Assembly (NCBI RefSeq): GCF_032484785.1
Contig: NZ_JAUETR010000001.1
Span: forward strand, 682,001-746,000
Source of the DNA: Bradyrhizobium sp. SZCCHNS1050
Lineage (GTDB): Bacteria > Pseudomonadota > Alphaproteobacteria > Rhizobiales > Xanthobacteraceae
Direction: 5' to 3'
Length of the DNA stretch: 64,000 bases
Shown: piece by piece, positions 51,988 through 59,924 of the stretch
Position numbering within the stretch: the stretch's first letter is position 1
Layout of the letters: every line of letters begins with the position of its first letter
Translations under genes and position numbers: made by a program
The notes under the pieces: model-generated
Told to the model about the DNA's origin: nothing
What the model saw: only the letters and a program-made list of their open reading frames with translations
The model's database searches: none

Positions 51988-53027
51988 GCTGCAGCCTTCG
52001 CAGCGCGCAGGCTCATGTCCGAGACCTGCCAGACGAGATGCACCGCTGCGCCCTGCTCCGGCTGCGGCTGGCCGTCATTCTGCCGGATTACGATGGCGGG
52101 CCCGCATTCGGTGTCGCATTGGAACAGCCAGTGATTGCCCTGGAAGATGCGGCTCGTGATGCGCCCTGCAAGCCCGGCGTCGCCGAAGTTGATGCGCTCG
52201 GGCCGGACGCTGACGGCGACGGAGCCGGCCACGCCGGCCGGTGCCGGTGCACTCCACGATCCCGCGACCAGTCTGGCCTGCCCGGAGGCGCAATCGACCG
52301 TCGCGGCAAACTCGTTGGTCTTGCCGAGAAACTGCGCGACGAAGGCGGAAGCCGGCTGCTCGTAGACCTGCTGCGGCGTGCCGATCTGCTCGATCCTGCC
52401 CTTGCTCATCACGACGATGCGGTCGGACAGCGACATCGCCTCGATCTGGTCATGGGTGACGAGGATGGTCGTGGTGCCGAGATCGCGCTGGATCTGGCGC
52501 AGCTCGATCTGCATGTCCTCGCGCAGGCGCGCATCGAGGTTGGACAGGGGCTCATCGAGCAGCAGCAGGCTCGGCCGGATCACCAGCGCGCGCGCGAGCG
52601 CCACGCGCTGCTGCTGGCCGCCGGACATGCGGCGGGGATGACGGTCCTCATAGCCGGCAAGGCCGACCAGCGCGAGCGCCGATCGCACGCGCTCCTCGCG
52701 TTCCTTGCGCGCGACTTTGCGCATCTCCAGGCCGAACGCGACGTTCTCGGCGGCGGTCATGTGAGGAAACAGCGCGTAGCTCTGGAACACGATGCCGAGG
52801 CCGCGCTTCGCCGGTGGCACTGCGACGAGATCCCTGCCCTCGAGGCGGATCGCGCCGTGTGAGGGATCGAGGAAGCCCGCGATCATCTGCAACGTGGTGG
52901 TCTTGCCGCAGCCCGAGGGGCCGAGGAACGAGATGAACTCGCCCTTGGCGACGCCGAGGCTGAACTCTTCGACGGCCGCGTTGGGGCCGAAGGATTTGCC
53001 GACGCGATCGATCTCGAGGAAGGACAT
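51984..53027 (-). CDS. ABC transporter ATP-binding protein, PotA type
   Basis: A 347-residue ATPase with Walker A GPSGCGKTT, Q-loop VFQSYALFPHMTAAENVAFGL, signature MSGGQQQR, Walker B LLLLDEPLSNLD, switch His in THDQIEA and a C-terminal TOBE/OB regulatory domain (~250-340, VRPERINF). The length and TOBE domain are typical of polyamine/opine importers. The binding-protein gene lies 116 bp upstream with a stem-loop between. Confidence 0.94.
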   Translation of the reverse strand: MSFLEIDRVGKSFGPNAAVEEFSLGVAKGEFISFLGPSGCGKTTTLQMIAGFLDPSHGAIRLEGRDLVAVPPAKRGLGIVFQSYALFPHMTAAENVAFGLEMRKVARKEREERVRSALALVGLAGYEDRHPRRMSGGQQQRVALARALVIRPSLLLLDEPLSNLDARLREDMQIELRQIQRDLGTTTILVTHDQIEAMSLSDRIVVMSKGRIEQIGTPQQVYEQPASAFVAQFLGKTNEFAATVDCASGQARLVAGSWSAPAPAGVAGSVAVSVRPERINFGDAGLAGRITSRIFQGNHWLFQCDTECGPAIVIRQNDGQPQPEQGAAVHLVWQVSDMSLRAAKAAA

Positions 53028-53079
53028 GCTTTGGATCCAGATGGGCGAGGAATACTGGCGCCCCGCGCACGGTGCACTT

Positions 53080-53102
53080 CCCTTCCCCCTTGCGGGGAAG
53101 GG
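53080..53102 (-). other. Stem-loop between binding-protein and ATPase genes
   Basis: Perfect 9-bp arms CCCTTCCCC / GGGGAAGGG around a 5-base loop, in the 116-bp gap inside the transporter operon. Such hairpins often let the binding protein be made in excess over the membrane parts by stabilising the upstream message. It is also a common intergenic motif in rhizobia, so a role is not certain. Confidence 0.5.
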
Positions 53103-53143
53103 AGAACACCGTCGTCAACGAGAGGCTCGCAACAAACAACCAG

Positions 53144-54175
53144 TCAGCGTTCGACTTCGCGATTCCAGCGCTTGGTCCATTCCTCGCGCTTTTCGTTGAC
53201 CACGGTCCAATCGGGCGCATAGACCTTGGCGGTGCGTTCGCCGATCGGCGCCATCGCGCCCACGCCCTCGGGGACCACGACGGACTTCACGACCGGGCCG
53301 TAGCCATATTCCTTCAGCATCGTGAGCTGGATCTTCGGATCGAGCAGCAGCTTGATGAAGCTCGAGGCCAGCGGCGAGACCGACGGCTTGGCGATCGGAC
53401 ACGCCGTCGTCAGCAGGCTCACGGCCCCTTCTTTCGGATAGACGAAATCGACCGGGAAGCCGGTGTTGGCAAAGCTCTGCACGCGACCGCTGCCCCACAC
53501 CGCGATGACCGCCTGCCCCGATTGGAACAGCTCGGTCATCTTGCCGGGCGACGGCTCGTAGGCCAGCACGTTGGGATTGATGTCATTCTTGAAGATCTTG
53601 AAACCGGCATCGACATTGCTCTCGCTGCCGCCGTTCATCTTCGCCAGCATCAGGAGCACGTTGAGGCCGTAGGTGTTGTTGATCGGCGGAATGACGAGCA
53701 GCTGCTTGTATTTCGGATCCTTGAGATCGTTCCACGAGGTCGGCGCGGCCCAGCCTTTCTCGGCAAACACCTTCTTGTTGTACATCAGTCCGGTGGCGAC
53801 GAGGCCGATGGCGACCGCCTTGTCGTCCTTGAAGCGCGCGACATCGAGGAGATCGCCAGGCAGTCCGGTGACCTTGTCGCAGAAGCCGAGCTGGATCGCC
53901 TGGTACATCGGACCGTCATCGACGATCGCGACGTCGATCTGCTGATTGCCCTTCTGCGCCTGCAGCTTGGCGAGGGTGTCGGTGGAGTTGCCAGCGACGT
54001 ATTCGACCTTGACGCCGTTGGCCTGCTCGAACGGCGGGATCACCTCCTCGCGGATCGTCTTCTCGAACGAGCCGCCATAGCCGGCGACATAGAGCGTCTT
54101 CTGCTGAGCCCAGACCTGCGAGGCAGAGGCCAGGACGGCGACACTGATCGCCATCAGGAGTTTAGGGTGCTTCAT
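53144..54175 (-). CDS. Polyamine/opine-type ABC substrate-binding protein
   Basis: A 343-residue PotD/F-type periplasmic binding protein with signal peptide (LLMAISVAVLASASQVWA), then LYVAGYGGSFEKTIREEVIPPFEQANGVKVEYVAGNSTDTLAKL, IDVAIVDDGPMYQAI and LTTACPIAKPSVSPLASSFIKLLLD. It heads the operon and is divergent from the LysR gene. I chose the ATG at 54175 (GGAG site); one six codons upstream is possible. The ligand is unknown; downstream enzymes favour an opine or N-substituted amino acid. Confidence 0.9.
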   Translation of the reverse strand: MKHPKLLMAISVAVLASASQVWAQQKTLYVAGYGGSFEKTIREEVIPPFEQANGVKVEYVAGNSTDTLAKLQAQKGNQQIDVAIVDDGPMYQAIQLGFCDKVTGLPGDLLDVARFKDDKAVAIGLVATGLMYNKKVFAEKGWAAPTSWNDLKDPKYKQLLVIPPINNTYGLNVLLMLAKMNGGSESNVDAGFKIFKNDINPNVLAYEPSPGKMTELFQSGQAVIAVWGSGRVQSFANTGFPVDFVYPKEGAVSLLTTACPIAKPSVSPLASSFIKLLLDPKIQLTMLKEYGYGPVVKSVVVPEGVGAMAPIGERTAKVYAPDWTVVNEKREEWTKRWNREVER

Positions 54176-54344
54176 CGGACCGATCTCCATCATCTTGGAT
54201 GCGAGACGGTATTAAATAACCGTCCCAGGGAGATCGGCTTGCCCGATGGCATCGGCACTCCAGAAACCCGGAGCTGAAGAGCCTAAAAAACGAGCCTTCC
54301 CTCACCCTGCCAAAAAAGATCGCAGCACGGGCTTTGATCGTCCA

Positions 54345-54367
54345 ATGAATAATGGCACCCTATTCAT
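54345..54367. promoter_or_regulatory. Likely LysR-type operator
   Basis: A perfect inverted repeat ATGAATA-N9-TATTCAT lies 27 bp upstream of the lysR ATG in the divergent interval and contains the T-N11-A core typical of LysR-regulator sites. It is the natural candidate for binding by the adjacent LysR protein, controlling its own gene and the transporter/oxidase operon. Confidence 0.6.
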
Positions 54368-54394
54368 ACGAAAATGTTATGGATGTGAGGACGT

Positions 54395-55324
54395 ATGGCG
54401 CGGATCAACTCGCGGCAGGTCGAAGCCTTCCGGGCGATGATGCTGAGCGGCAGTGTGACGGAAGCCGCCAAGCTGATGGCGGTGACCCAGCCGGCGGTCA
54501 GCCGGCTGCTGCGCGACCTGCAGGCGCTGCTCAAGATGGAGCTGTTCGAGCGCCGCGGCACCGGCCTGGTGCCGACCGCGGCAGCGACGGCGCTCTACAT
54601 GGAGGTCGAGCGCTCCTTCGTCGGGCTCGATCGCATCACCGCGGCCGCTGAGGAGATCCGTGGCCGGCGCACCGGGACGCTGCGCATTGCCGCGCTCCCC
54701 GCGCTCGCCAATGGCTATCTGCCGCGGCTCGCAGGCCACTTCCTGCAGGAACGGCCGAACCTCAACCTCGCCTTCTTCGGCGTGATCTCGCCGATCGTGA
54801 TCGACTGGGTGCTGAACGCGCAATGCGACGTCGGCTTTGCCGAGGTGCCGATCGCCCATGCCGGGCTGCCGAGCATCAAGCTGCCGGCGCTGCCGCGCGT
54901 CGCCGTTCTCCCGGCAGGCCATCGGCATTGCGCGAAGACGATCTTGGTGCCGCGCGACTTCGAGGGGGAGACCTTCATCTCGCTCTCGTCAGGCTCCACC
55001 AGCCGGCATCTGATCGATCAGATCTTCCATCGCGAGGATGTCAGGCGCGTGCTGCGGGTCGAGACGACGCTGTCGGAAATCATGTGCGGGATGGTGTCGT
55101 CGGGATTGGGCGTCTCGATTTGCGATCCGTTCACCGCGCGCGAATTCGACGGCCGGGGCGTGGTGATGCGGCCATTCACGCCGCGCATCGATTTCGAATT
55201 CGCCGCGGTGTTCCCGCCGCAGCGCAGCCCCTCGCCGGTAGCGCTGGACCTCGTCGAGTCGGTGCGACAGGCCCTGGAAGAGCTCGGCCGAGCATCGATC
55301 CCTGGAGAAACCGATGAAGGTTAG
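54395..55324 (+). CDS. LysR-family transcriptional regulator (OccR/NocR-like)
   Basis: A 309-residue LysR regulator: N-terminal winged helix (INSRQVEAFRAMMLSGSVTEAAKLMAVTQPAVSRLLRDLQ) and a periplasmic-binding-like effector domain (~90-300, RTGTLRIAALPALANGYLPRL). The N-terminal sequence resembles OccR/NocR, which sense octopine/nopaline, matching the opine-type operon it faces. An AGGACG ribosome site is present. Its stop codon lies 5 bp from the tRNA-Lys-like fragment at 55330. Confidence 0.92.
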   Translation: MARINSRQVEAFRAMMLSGSVTEAAKLMAVTQPAVSRLLRDLQALLKMELFERRGTGLVPTAAATALYMEVERSFVGLDRITAAAEEIRGRRTGTLRIAALPALANGYLPRLAGHFLQERPNLNLAFFGVISPIVIDWVLNAQCDVGFAEVPIAHAGLPSIKLPALPRVAVLPAGHRHCAKTILVPRDFEGETFISLSSGSTSRHLIDQIFHREDVRRVLRVETTLSEIMCGMVSSGLGVSICDPFTAREFDGRGVVMRPFTPRIDFEFAAVFPPQRSPSPVALDLVESVRQALEELGRASIPGETDEG

Positions 55325-55329
55325 CTGGG

Positions 55330-55353
55330 CGAACCTAGAACCCGCTGATTGAG
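55330..55353 (-). other. tRNA-Lys 3'-part fragment, probable attachment-site remnant
   Basis: The 24 bases from 55330 match 22 of 24 positions in the anticodon-to-T-loop part of the intact tRNA-Lys(CTT) at 62475-62550 (CGAACCTAG, ACCCGCTGATT and AG blocks), in the same orientation. Integrating elements that use a tRNA 3' end leave such a copy at their far boundary. The interval 55.33-62.48 kb between the two copies would be the element. The remainder of the tRNA is not present here, so it is not a tRNA gene. Confidence 0.6.
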
Positions 55354-55447
55354 CGGCGTGTGATCTGGTCCTTGCTGAGAGCCACCAAGGCCGACGCCAT
55401 CGCCACGGACCAGAACGCGGGAATGCTTGTGATTGAGAGTCTGCCGG

Positions 55448-56425
55448 TTACGGGCTCATTTCCTGCCGCGCGCCCCGAGGCTCATAGAACAAGGGACCGA
55501 CAGGAATCTCCAAGAACGTCTCGTTCTGCCGCTGGATGAGCAGTGCATCCAGTCCTTGCTTCTGCGCCAGCGCCTTGCCTTGCTCCGGACCGAGAACCAT
55601 GAGCGCAGTGGCCCAGGCATCGGCGTCCATGCAGCTAGCGGCAACGACTGAAACTGACGCAATTCCATTTTCTACCGGACCGCCGCGCGATCGATCCATC
55701 GTGTGAGAGAGGCGCCTTCGCCCGACATCGACCCAGCGCCGATAGTCGCCCGACGTCGCGACCGCCGCATCACGCAATTCGATCACGCCGAGCGGACCGC
55801 GCCGTTCATAGTCAGGCGCTTCCACCGCTACGCGCCACGGGGCTCCGTCTGCCTTGGCGCCTCGCGCTTTCAACTCTCCATCGAGCCCGACCAGCGCATT
55901 GGAGACGCCGAAGATCTCAACCACGCGCATCATCTCGTCCACGGCAAAACCCTTGGCGATGCCCGAAAGATCGAGGGCGAAGTGGCTGTGTTTGCGCGCC
56001 CTTCGTCCCGGCACATCCAGTTCGAGAACAGTGTGGGTTGGTGGCAACCGCTCGCGAAGAGCCGCGCGAAGCGCTTGCGCGTCTGGCGCCGAACAGGGAG
56101 GTCCGAAACCCCAGGCATTGACGAGACTTCCGAGCCCGACGTCAAAGGCGCCGCCCGAGGCGCGTCCGATTGCAACTCCCCGCTCCAAAACCCGCATGAG
56201 TTCAATCGGCAAGGATTCCCAGGTGCCCGGCGACGCTGCATTGAGACGCATCAGGTCGCTGTCCGGCTTCCATGTGGACATCTGATGGTCGACGCAATCG
56301 ACGGCGTGAGCCAATGCGGCTTCCAGCGCGGCAAGATCGGTCGACGGCGGTGCATAGAGCAGCGCCGACCAGCGCGTTCCCATGGTGGCGCCGCTCAATA
56401 CATGACGGAGCAGGTCAGTAGACAT
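55448..56425 (-). CDS. apbE: FAD:protein FMN transferase ApbE
   Basis: A 325-residue ApbE-family protein that attaches FMN covalently to threonine/serine of partner proteins. Visible features: GATMGTRWSALL at the N-terminus, CVDHQMSTWKPDSDLMRLN, FDLSGIAKGFAVDEMMR-like segment (ALDLSGIAKGFAVD), VGLDGELKARG, and the metal-binding SVSVVAASCMDADAWATALMVLG. It overlaps the end of the flavodoxin-reductase fusion gene by 11 bp. No signal peptide is evident, which is unusual for ApbE. An alternative start at 56434 exists. Its flavinylation target is probably in the same operon or is the DUF2271/PepSY system. Confidence 0.92.
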   Translation of the reverse strand: MSTDLLRHVLSGATMGTRWSALLYAPPSTDLAALEAALAHAVDCVDHQMSTWKPDSDLMRLNAASPGTWESLPIELMRVLERGVAIGRASGGAFDVGLGSLVNAWGFGPPCSAPDAQALRAALRERLPPTHTVLELDVPGRRARKHSHFALDLSGIAKGFAVDEMMRVVEIFGVSNALVGLDGELKARGAKADGAPWRVAVEAPDYERRGPLGVIELRDAAVATSGDYRRWVDVGRRRLSHTMDRSRGGPVENGIASVSVVAASCMDADAWATALMVLGPEQGKALAQKQGLDALLIQRQNETFLEIPVGPLFYEPRGARQEMSP

Positions 56426-58628
56426 CTTCAACATACCTCCCTTGGGCTTTGAGTGCGACAGGATCCAGACCGAGGGGCGCCAATACGTCCGCCACCGCCT
56501 GCATGACGTCCGCTGCCATGTCGCGCCCGCCACAGACCATGACCTGCGCTCCGTTGGCGACGAGTGCGCGCAGGCGATCGGCGTCATCGCGCAGGCGATC
56601 CTGCACATAGCCGCCGCCTTTCACGCGCGAGAAGGCAGTGGTGAGGCTCGTCAGTCGTTTCTCACCCAGCCAGCCATCGATTTCGTGCTCATAAAGAAAG
56701 TCCGAGGCTGGATCGCGCCCGCCGAAATAGAGATGCATCGGCCGGCGCCCGCCGTTGGCACGAACTAATCCTGCCAGCGGACCTATGCCGGTGCCGGCGC
56801 CGATCAGGATCACCGGTTTTCGTCCATGTGAAGGACGGAAAGCGGGGTTTGCCTTCAAGAAGGCCTCGACCCTGTCGCCCGGCTGAAGGCCGTGAAGCAG
56901 ACCGGAGCAAAGTCCGCCCGGACGCTTGCGGACGCAGATTTCGACGAAGCCATCACGGGTCGAACTTGCCAACGAATAGTAGCGCGGCAAGTTGCAGTCC
57001 GGCGGCAGAACCGCGATCAAGTCGCCTGCGGCGAAGCGCGGCCAGGCATGCCCTGTGAGGCGCGCGAACATGCCGCTTCTTGGCAGCGCGAAGCGCAGCA
57101 CGCAGGTTGGCGCCTGCACCTCCGCGCCGTAATCGACGCGTTCGATGAGCGTCAGCGTATGAGTACGCGGCCGCTCCGGCACATGTATCAGCACAATGTC
57201 TTCACCCATGACGTCCGACAGGGCCTCGCCCCACCGCGCAAACTCTTGCCCGGACTGGCGGTCGATCGTGTCCAGCGGCATCAACGATCTCGAACCTTTA
57301 CGCGCCAGGGCCGCTTCGACGTCGCGGGCGAATTGACAGAATTGCGGGAATTGCCGATCACCGAAGCCGAGGACCGCGACCGGAAAAGGCAGTGGCGCGG
57401 TGATCGCGTCGAGACGTTTGAGGAACGCGCCGGCTGTCGCCGGCGCTGCGCCGTCGCCATAGGTTGCCGTCAGCAGGAACATGCGCTGCGTCAACGGATA
57501 GGATCGTAACAAGCTGTCCATCGGAGCGACGTGAACCCTGTGCCCGTTGGCCGTCAGCGCGGCATGCAGCGTGCGGGCGAAGCCCCATGTGCTGCCGCCC
57601 TCGCTGCCGACCAGGATCACGGTGTCGGCATCTTGGGCGGGAACGTTGTCGGTGATGGGAGCGTGAGCGTGCTTCCTGCTCGACCACACCACGGCTCCGC
57701 TTAACCCGAGCAGCGGCACGCCGAGGGCGCTGACGCCGAGCAGCAATCCAAGCCACCAGAGCCCTTGCCCGGTGTGCAGCATGTAGATGAATTCGTAGAT
57801 CTGCCGGGTGACCGAATTGTCCTGCCAACCCAGCAGCTCTCCACTGACCGGGTCGACGTAGCCCTCGCCTGCAGCGGTGGCTAGCTGGAAGTGATCGTTC
57901 GGATTCGCGGGGTTGGGAAACGTCAATTCACGCAGTTGGGAAAGATCGATGCCACGCAAAGCCTGGATTTGCTCGACCGGAAGAGCAGGGCCGCGGCTTG
58001 TCACGCTCGGAAATGTGGACACCTGTGCCGTGCCGTCCGGGATCAGTCCGAACGTCGTGAGCGACAGATACAGCGCCGTCATCGCCGACAGCACGAGCCC
58101 GAAGGCCACCAGTCGACCGAGATCGGTATGCAGGCGTTGCATGCCGCCGCCACGGGAGCAGCCGAGAATGTGCCGCCACCCTCCCATGCGCCGGGCCGTC
58201 ATCTGCAGACCGGACAGCGTCAGGACGAGCATCGCGAATGCGCTCGCGCCTGTGGCCACGCGTCCGCCATCGCTCAGAAGGAACGAGCGGTGCAGGTTTG
58301 TCATCCAGCGCTCGAACGGGGAGCGCACGTAGTCCGAAACGGGCTTGCCGCTGGAAGGGTCCACCACGCTCGCGGCCGGGCCCGCTGCTCTGGAGTAGAA
58401 GGCGATGACCTTGCCGGAGGTCAGTCGCTTGATCTGCTCGACGCCAGGATATCTGTTTGCGATCCGGCCGGCGAGGTCGGCGACGCTAATGCTGTCTGGC
58501 GATATCGCCCCAGCTCTTTCCCAAGCCGGGATCACCGACAGCACCGCTCCGCTCAGGACAAGCACCATCAGCGGCAGGACGACGGCAAAGGCCAGGCCCC
58601 TATGAATCCAGCGCAGCATCACACCCAT
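56415..58628 (-). CDS. PepSY membrane protein fused to flavodoxin and NADPH-reductase domains
   Basis: A 737-residue three-part protein. Residues ~1-330 form a PepSY-associated membrane region with four segments (GLAFAVVLPLMVLVLSGAVL; GLWWLGLLLGVSALGVPLLGLSGAVVW). Residues ~345-480 are a flavodoxin domain (TVILVGSEGGSTWGFARTL, LLTATYGDGAAP, VLGFGDRQFPQFC). The rest is a ferredoxin-NADP reductase domain (LPRYYSLASS, VILIGAGTGIGPLAGLV, MVCGGRDMAADVM). It should move electrons from NADPH across the membrane to a periplasmic acceptor. ApbE follows by overlap and DUF2271 precedes, a known companion set. Confidence 0.9.
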   Translation of the reverse strand: MGVMLRWIHRGLAFAVVLPLMVLVLSGAVLSVIPAWERAGAISPDSISVADLAGRIANRYPGVEQIKRLTSGKVIAFYSRAAGPAASVVDPSSGKPVSDYVRSPFERWMTNLHRSFLLSDGGRVATGASAFAMLVLTLSGLQMTARRMGGWRHILGCSRGGGMQRLHTDLGRLVAFGLVLSAMTALYLSLTTFGLIPDGTAQVSTFPSVTSRGPALPVEQIQALRGIDLSQLRELTFPNPANPNDHFQLATAAGEGYVDPVSGELLGWQDNSVTRQIYEFIYMLHTGQGLWWLGLLLGVSALGVPLLGLSGAVVWSSRKHAHAPITDNVPAQDADTVILVGSEGGSTWGFARTLHAALTANGHRVHVAPMDSLLRSYPLTQRMFLLTATYGDGAAPATAGAFLKRLDAITAPLPFPVAVLGFGDRQFPQFCQFARDVEAALARKGSRSLMPLDTIDRQSGQEFARWGEALSDVMGEDIVLIHVPERPRTHTLTLIERVDYGAEVQAPTCVLRFALPRSGMFARLTGHAWPRFAAGDLIAVLPPDCNLPRYYSLASSTRDGFVEICVRKRPGGLCSGLLHGLQPGDRVEAFLKANPAFRPSHGRKPVILIGAGTGIGPLAGLVRANGGRRPMHLYFGGRDPASDFLYEHEIDGWLGEKRLTSLTTAFSRVKGGGYVQDRLRDDADRLRALVANGAQVMVCGGRDMAADVMQAVADVLAPLGLDPVALKAQGRYVEDVY

Positions 58629-58635
58629 CCTAAGG

Positions 58636-59106
58636 CTACATGTCGTAAGCGAACGAGCGGATGTAGGTGCGCCCTGCCAGCGGCCGGCCCGCGCCCGCGG
58701 ATGTCAGCGGAACGACCACCTCGGACGGGCTGTCGCGCATGTCCTCGGCGGCGGCGTCGATATGCAGCTTGTAGCCCGCATCGAAGAGCGCATCCGCAAG
58801 ATCGAGCGTGATTTTCAGCGTACGGCCGGCTCCGACGCTTGCGCCGGTGATGCCGTTGATATCGGCAAGGTTTCCACGAGAACTGCGCTCCCAGCCGCTG
58901 AGATGGCTGTAATATTTGGACTTGGAGCCCGCCATCCACAGCGTGCCTTTGTAAGCTCCGGTCGCGTCGGTCACGTAGAGCGCCAAATACGCGCCGTTCC
59001 CGCCGTAGTTGTTGAGCGTCGTGGTCAACGTGACGGGCCGCGCCATGGCCAGCCCGGGGGCGGTCAGCGCGGTGGTCAGGGCAAGGGCGGCAATCATCGA
59101 TCTCAT
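58636..59106 (-). CDS. DUF2271 family periplasmic protein
   Basis: A 156-residue exported protein with signal peptide (IAALALTTALTAPGLAMA) and the DUF2271 beta-sandwich pattern: NYGGNGAYLALYVTDATGAYKGTLWMAGSKSKYYSHLSGWER and DALFDAGYKLHIDAAAEDMR. It is the first gene of the DUF2271-PepSY/flavodoxin-ApbE operon, 7 bp ahead of the fusion gene. It is likely a periplasmic partner or electron/metal carrier; function unknown. An operator-like double site lies 51 bp upstream. Confidence 0.88.
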   Translation of the reverse strand: MRSMIAALALTTALTAPGLAMARPVTLTTTLNNYGGNGAYLALYVTDATGAYKGTLWMAGSKSKYYSHLSGWERSSRGNLADINGITGASVGAGRTLKITLDLADALFDAGYKLHIDAAAEDMRDSPSEVVVPLTSAGAGRPLAGRTYIRSFAYDM

Positions 59107-59156
59107 TTCTGTCTCCGACAGTGGCGTTTCTATCGCGCCATAACTGAATGGCGCGG

Positions 59157-59205
59157 CTGACGTGCTCCTGAAGGCCGATCCGATTCTGCTTCAGGTCGCC
59201 GTCAG
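59157..59205. promoter_or_regulatory. Operator-like double site upstream of the DUF2271 operon
   Basis: Two 17-bp arms facing each other across a 15-bp spacer. Written in the same direction each arm is CTTCAG-N5-CGTCAG, i.e. two NTCAG half-sites 11 bp apart, the direct-repeat layout bound by OmpR/PhoB-class regulators. An identical arrangement with the same spacer lies at 59818-59866. All eight half-sites agree, pointing to the response regulator encoded at 59925. Confidence 0.7.
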
Positions 59206-59229
59206 GTTGGCGCTCTCTGCAAAAGCAAA

Positions 59230-59250
59230 CGCCCCGCACGACGCGGGGCG
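59230..59250 (-). terminator. Hairpin after the small PepSY gene
   Basis: An 8-bp perfect stem CGCCCCGC / GCGGGGCG with a 5-base loop, followed on the minus strand by TTTGCTTTTGC. It lies 95 bp after the PepSY stop and before the DUF2271 promoter, so it probably separates the two transcripts. The T-run is weak. Confidence 0.55.
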
Positions 59251-59344
59251 CGCTAGAACGCGATGTCGCGTTCGCTCGATTCAGGCGATGTCCGTCGGTC
59301 GGGCCAGCCTTTTGCGTCCCACGATGCTCGTCGCTTCCGGACCG

Positions 59345-59761
59345 CTATTGAACTTGGACCTTGGGGGCCGCGCCGCCCTGAATAAGTCCGTTGGGGGGCG
59401 GCGCCGTAGGCGCGGCTGCTCGTCCTGGTCCCGACTGATCGCCTCGCCGGTCTCGGTCACCTTCATCATGATCCTTGTCGTGCTCTCCGCGTTTTTGCTT
59501 CACGCGGATCACAGCCAGAGATGCAGGATCAACCTTTGCCTCTATGGCGCGACCGCCTTCGTCCTGTCCCCTGATCTCATAGCATCCATCGTCGATCTTG
59601 ATTCTGCGCACGGTCCAGCCGCGCGCTTTCGCCATTTGTTCGACCGCTTCGCGCGGCTGCCATTGCGCCATGGGCGCGCTGCAATCGTCATCATCGGCCA
59701 GCGCCATGCCGGGGGTCAGCGCCCCCAGCAGAATGGCGGCAATCAACACTGTCCTGCTCAC
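59345..59761 (-). CDS. Small secreted PepSY-domain protein
   Basis: A 138-residue exported protein: signal peptide (TVLIAAILLGALTPGMALA), a single PepSY domain (~30-85, QPREAVEQMAKARGWTVRRIKIDDGCYEIRGQDEGG) with two cysteines, then a highly charged histidine/aspartate tail (GEHDKDHDEGDRDRRGD) and a proline-rich end. The tail could bind metal. It is divergent from the response regulator, with a 163-bp spacer containing the perfect double operator. The GTG at 59761 is preferred over a TTG seven codons earlier. Confidence 0.85.
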   Translation of the reverse strand: MSRTVLIAAILLGALTPGMALADDDDCSAPMAQWQPREAVEQMAKARGWTVRRIKIDDGCYEIRGQDEGGRAIEAKVDPASLAVIRVKQKRGEHDKDHDEGDRDRRGDQSGPGRAAAPTAPPPNGLIQGGAAPKVQVQ

Positions 59762-59817
59762 GTTCTCTTGCTCCCGCTTCAAGGCTCCTACCTGCCTTGT
59801 GGTCTTGAGCCGGTTTC

Positions 59818-59866
59818 CTGACGTTGACCTGAAGACGCCGCGACTTTTGCTTCAGGTCAACGTCAG
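59818..59866. promoter_or_regulatory. Operator-like double site in the PepSY/response-regulator spacer
   Basis: A perfect 17-bp inverted repeat (CTGACGTTGACCTGAAG and its complement) with a 15-bp spacer. Each arm contains the two NTCAG half-sites 11 bp apart also seen at 59157-59205. It lies 57 bp before the PepSY GTG and 58 bp before the regulator ATG, placed to control both divergent promoters. Confidence 0.75.
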
Positions 59867-59924
59867 AATCTCCCCTATGATTATCTCTAACCTTACAGGT
59901 CGACGGGGTGGGCGGAATGACCCG

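Noticed and set aside
55330..55353. A second tRNA-Lys gene
   Set aside because: Only the anticodon-to-T-loop part is present; acceptor stem and D-arm are missing and the matches stop at both sides. Kept only as an attachment-site remnant.
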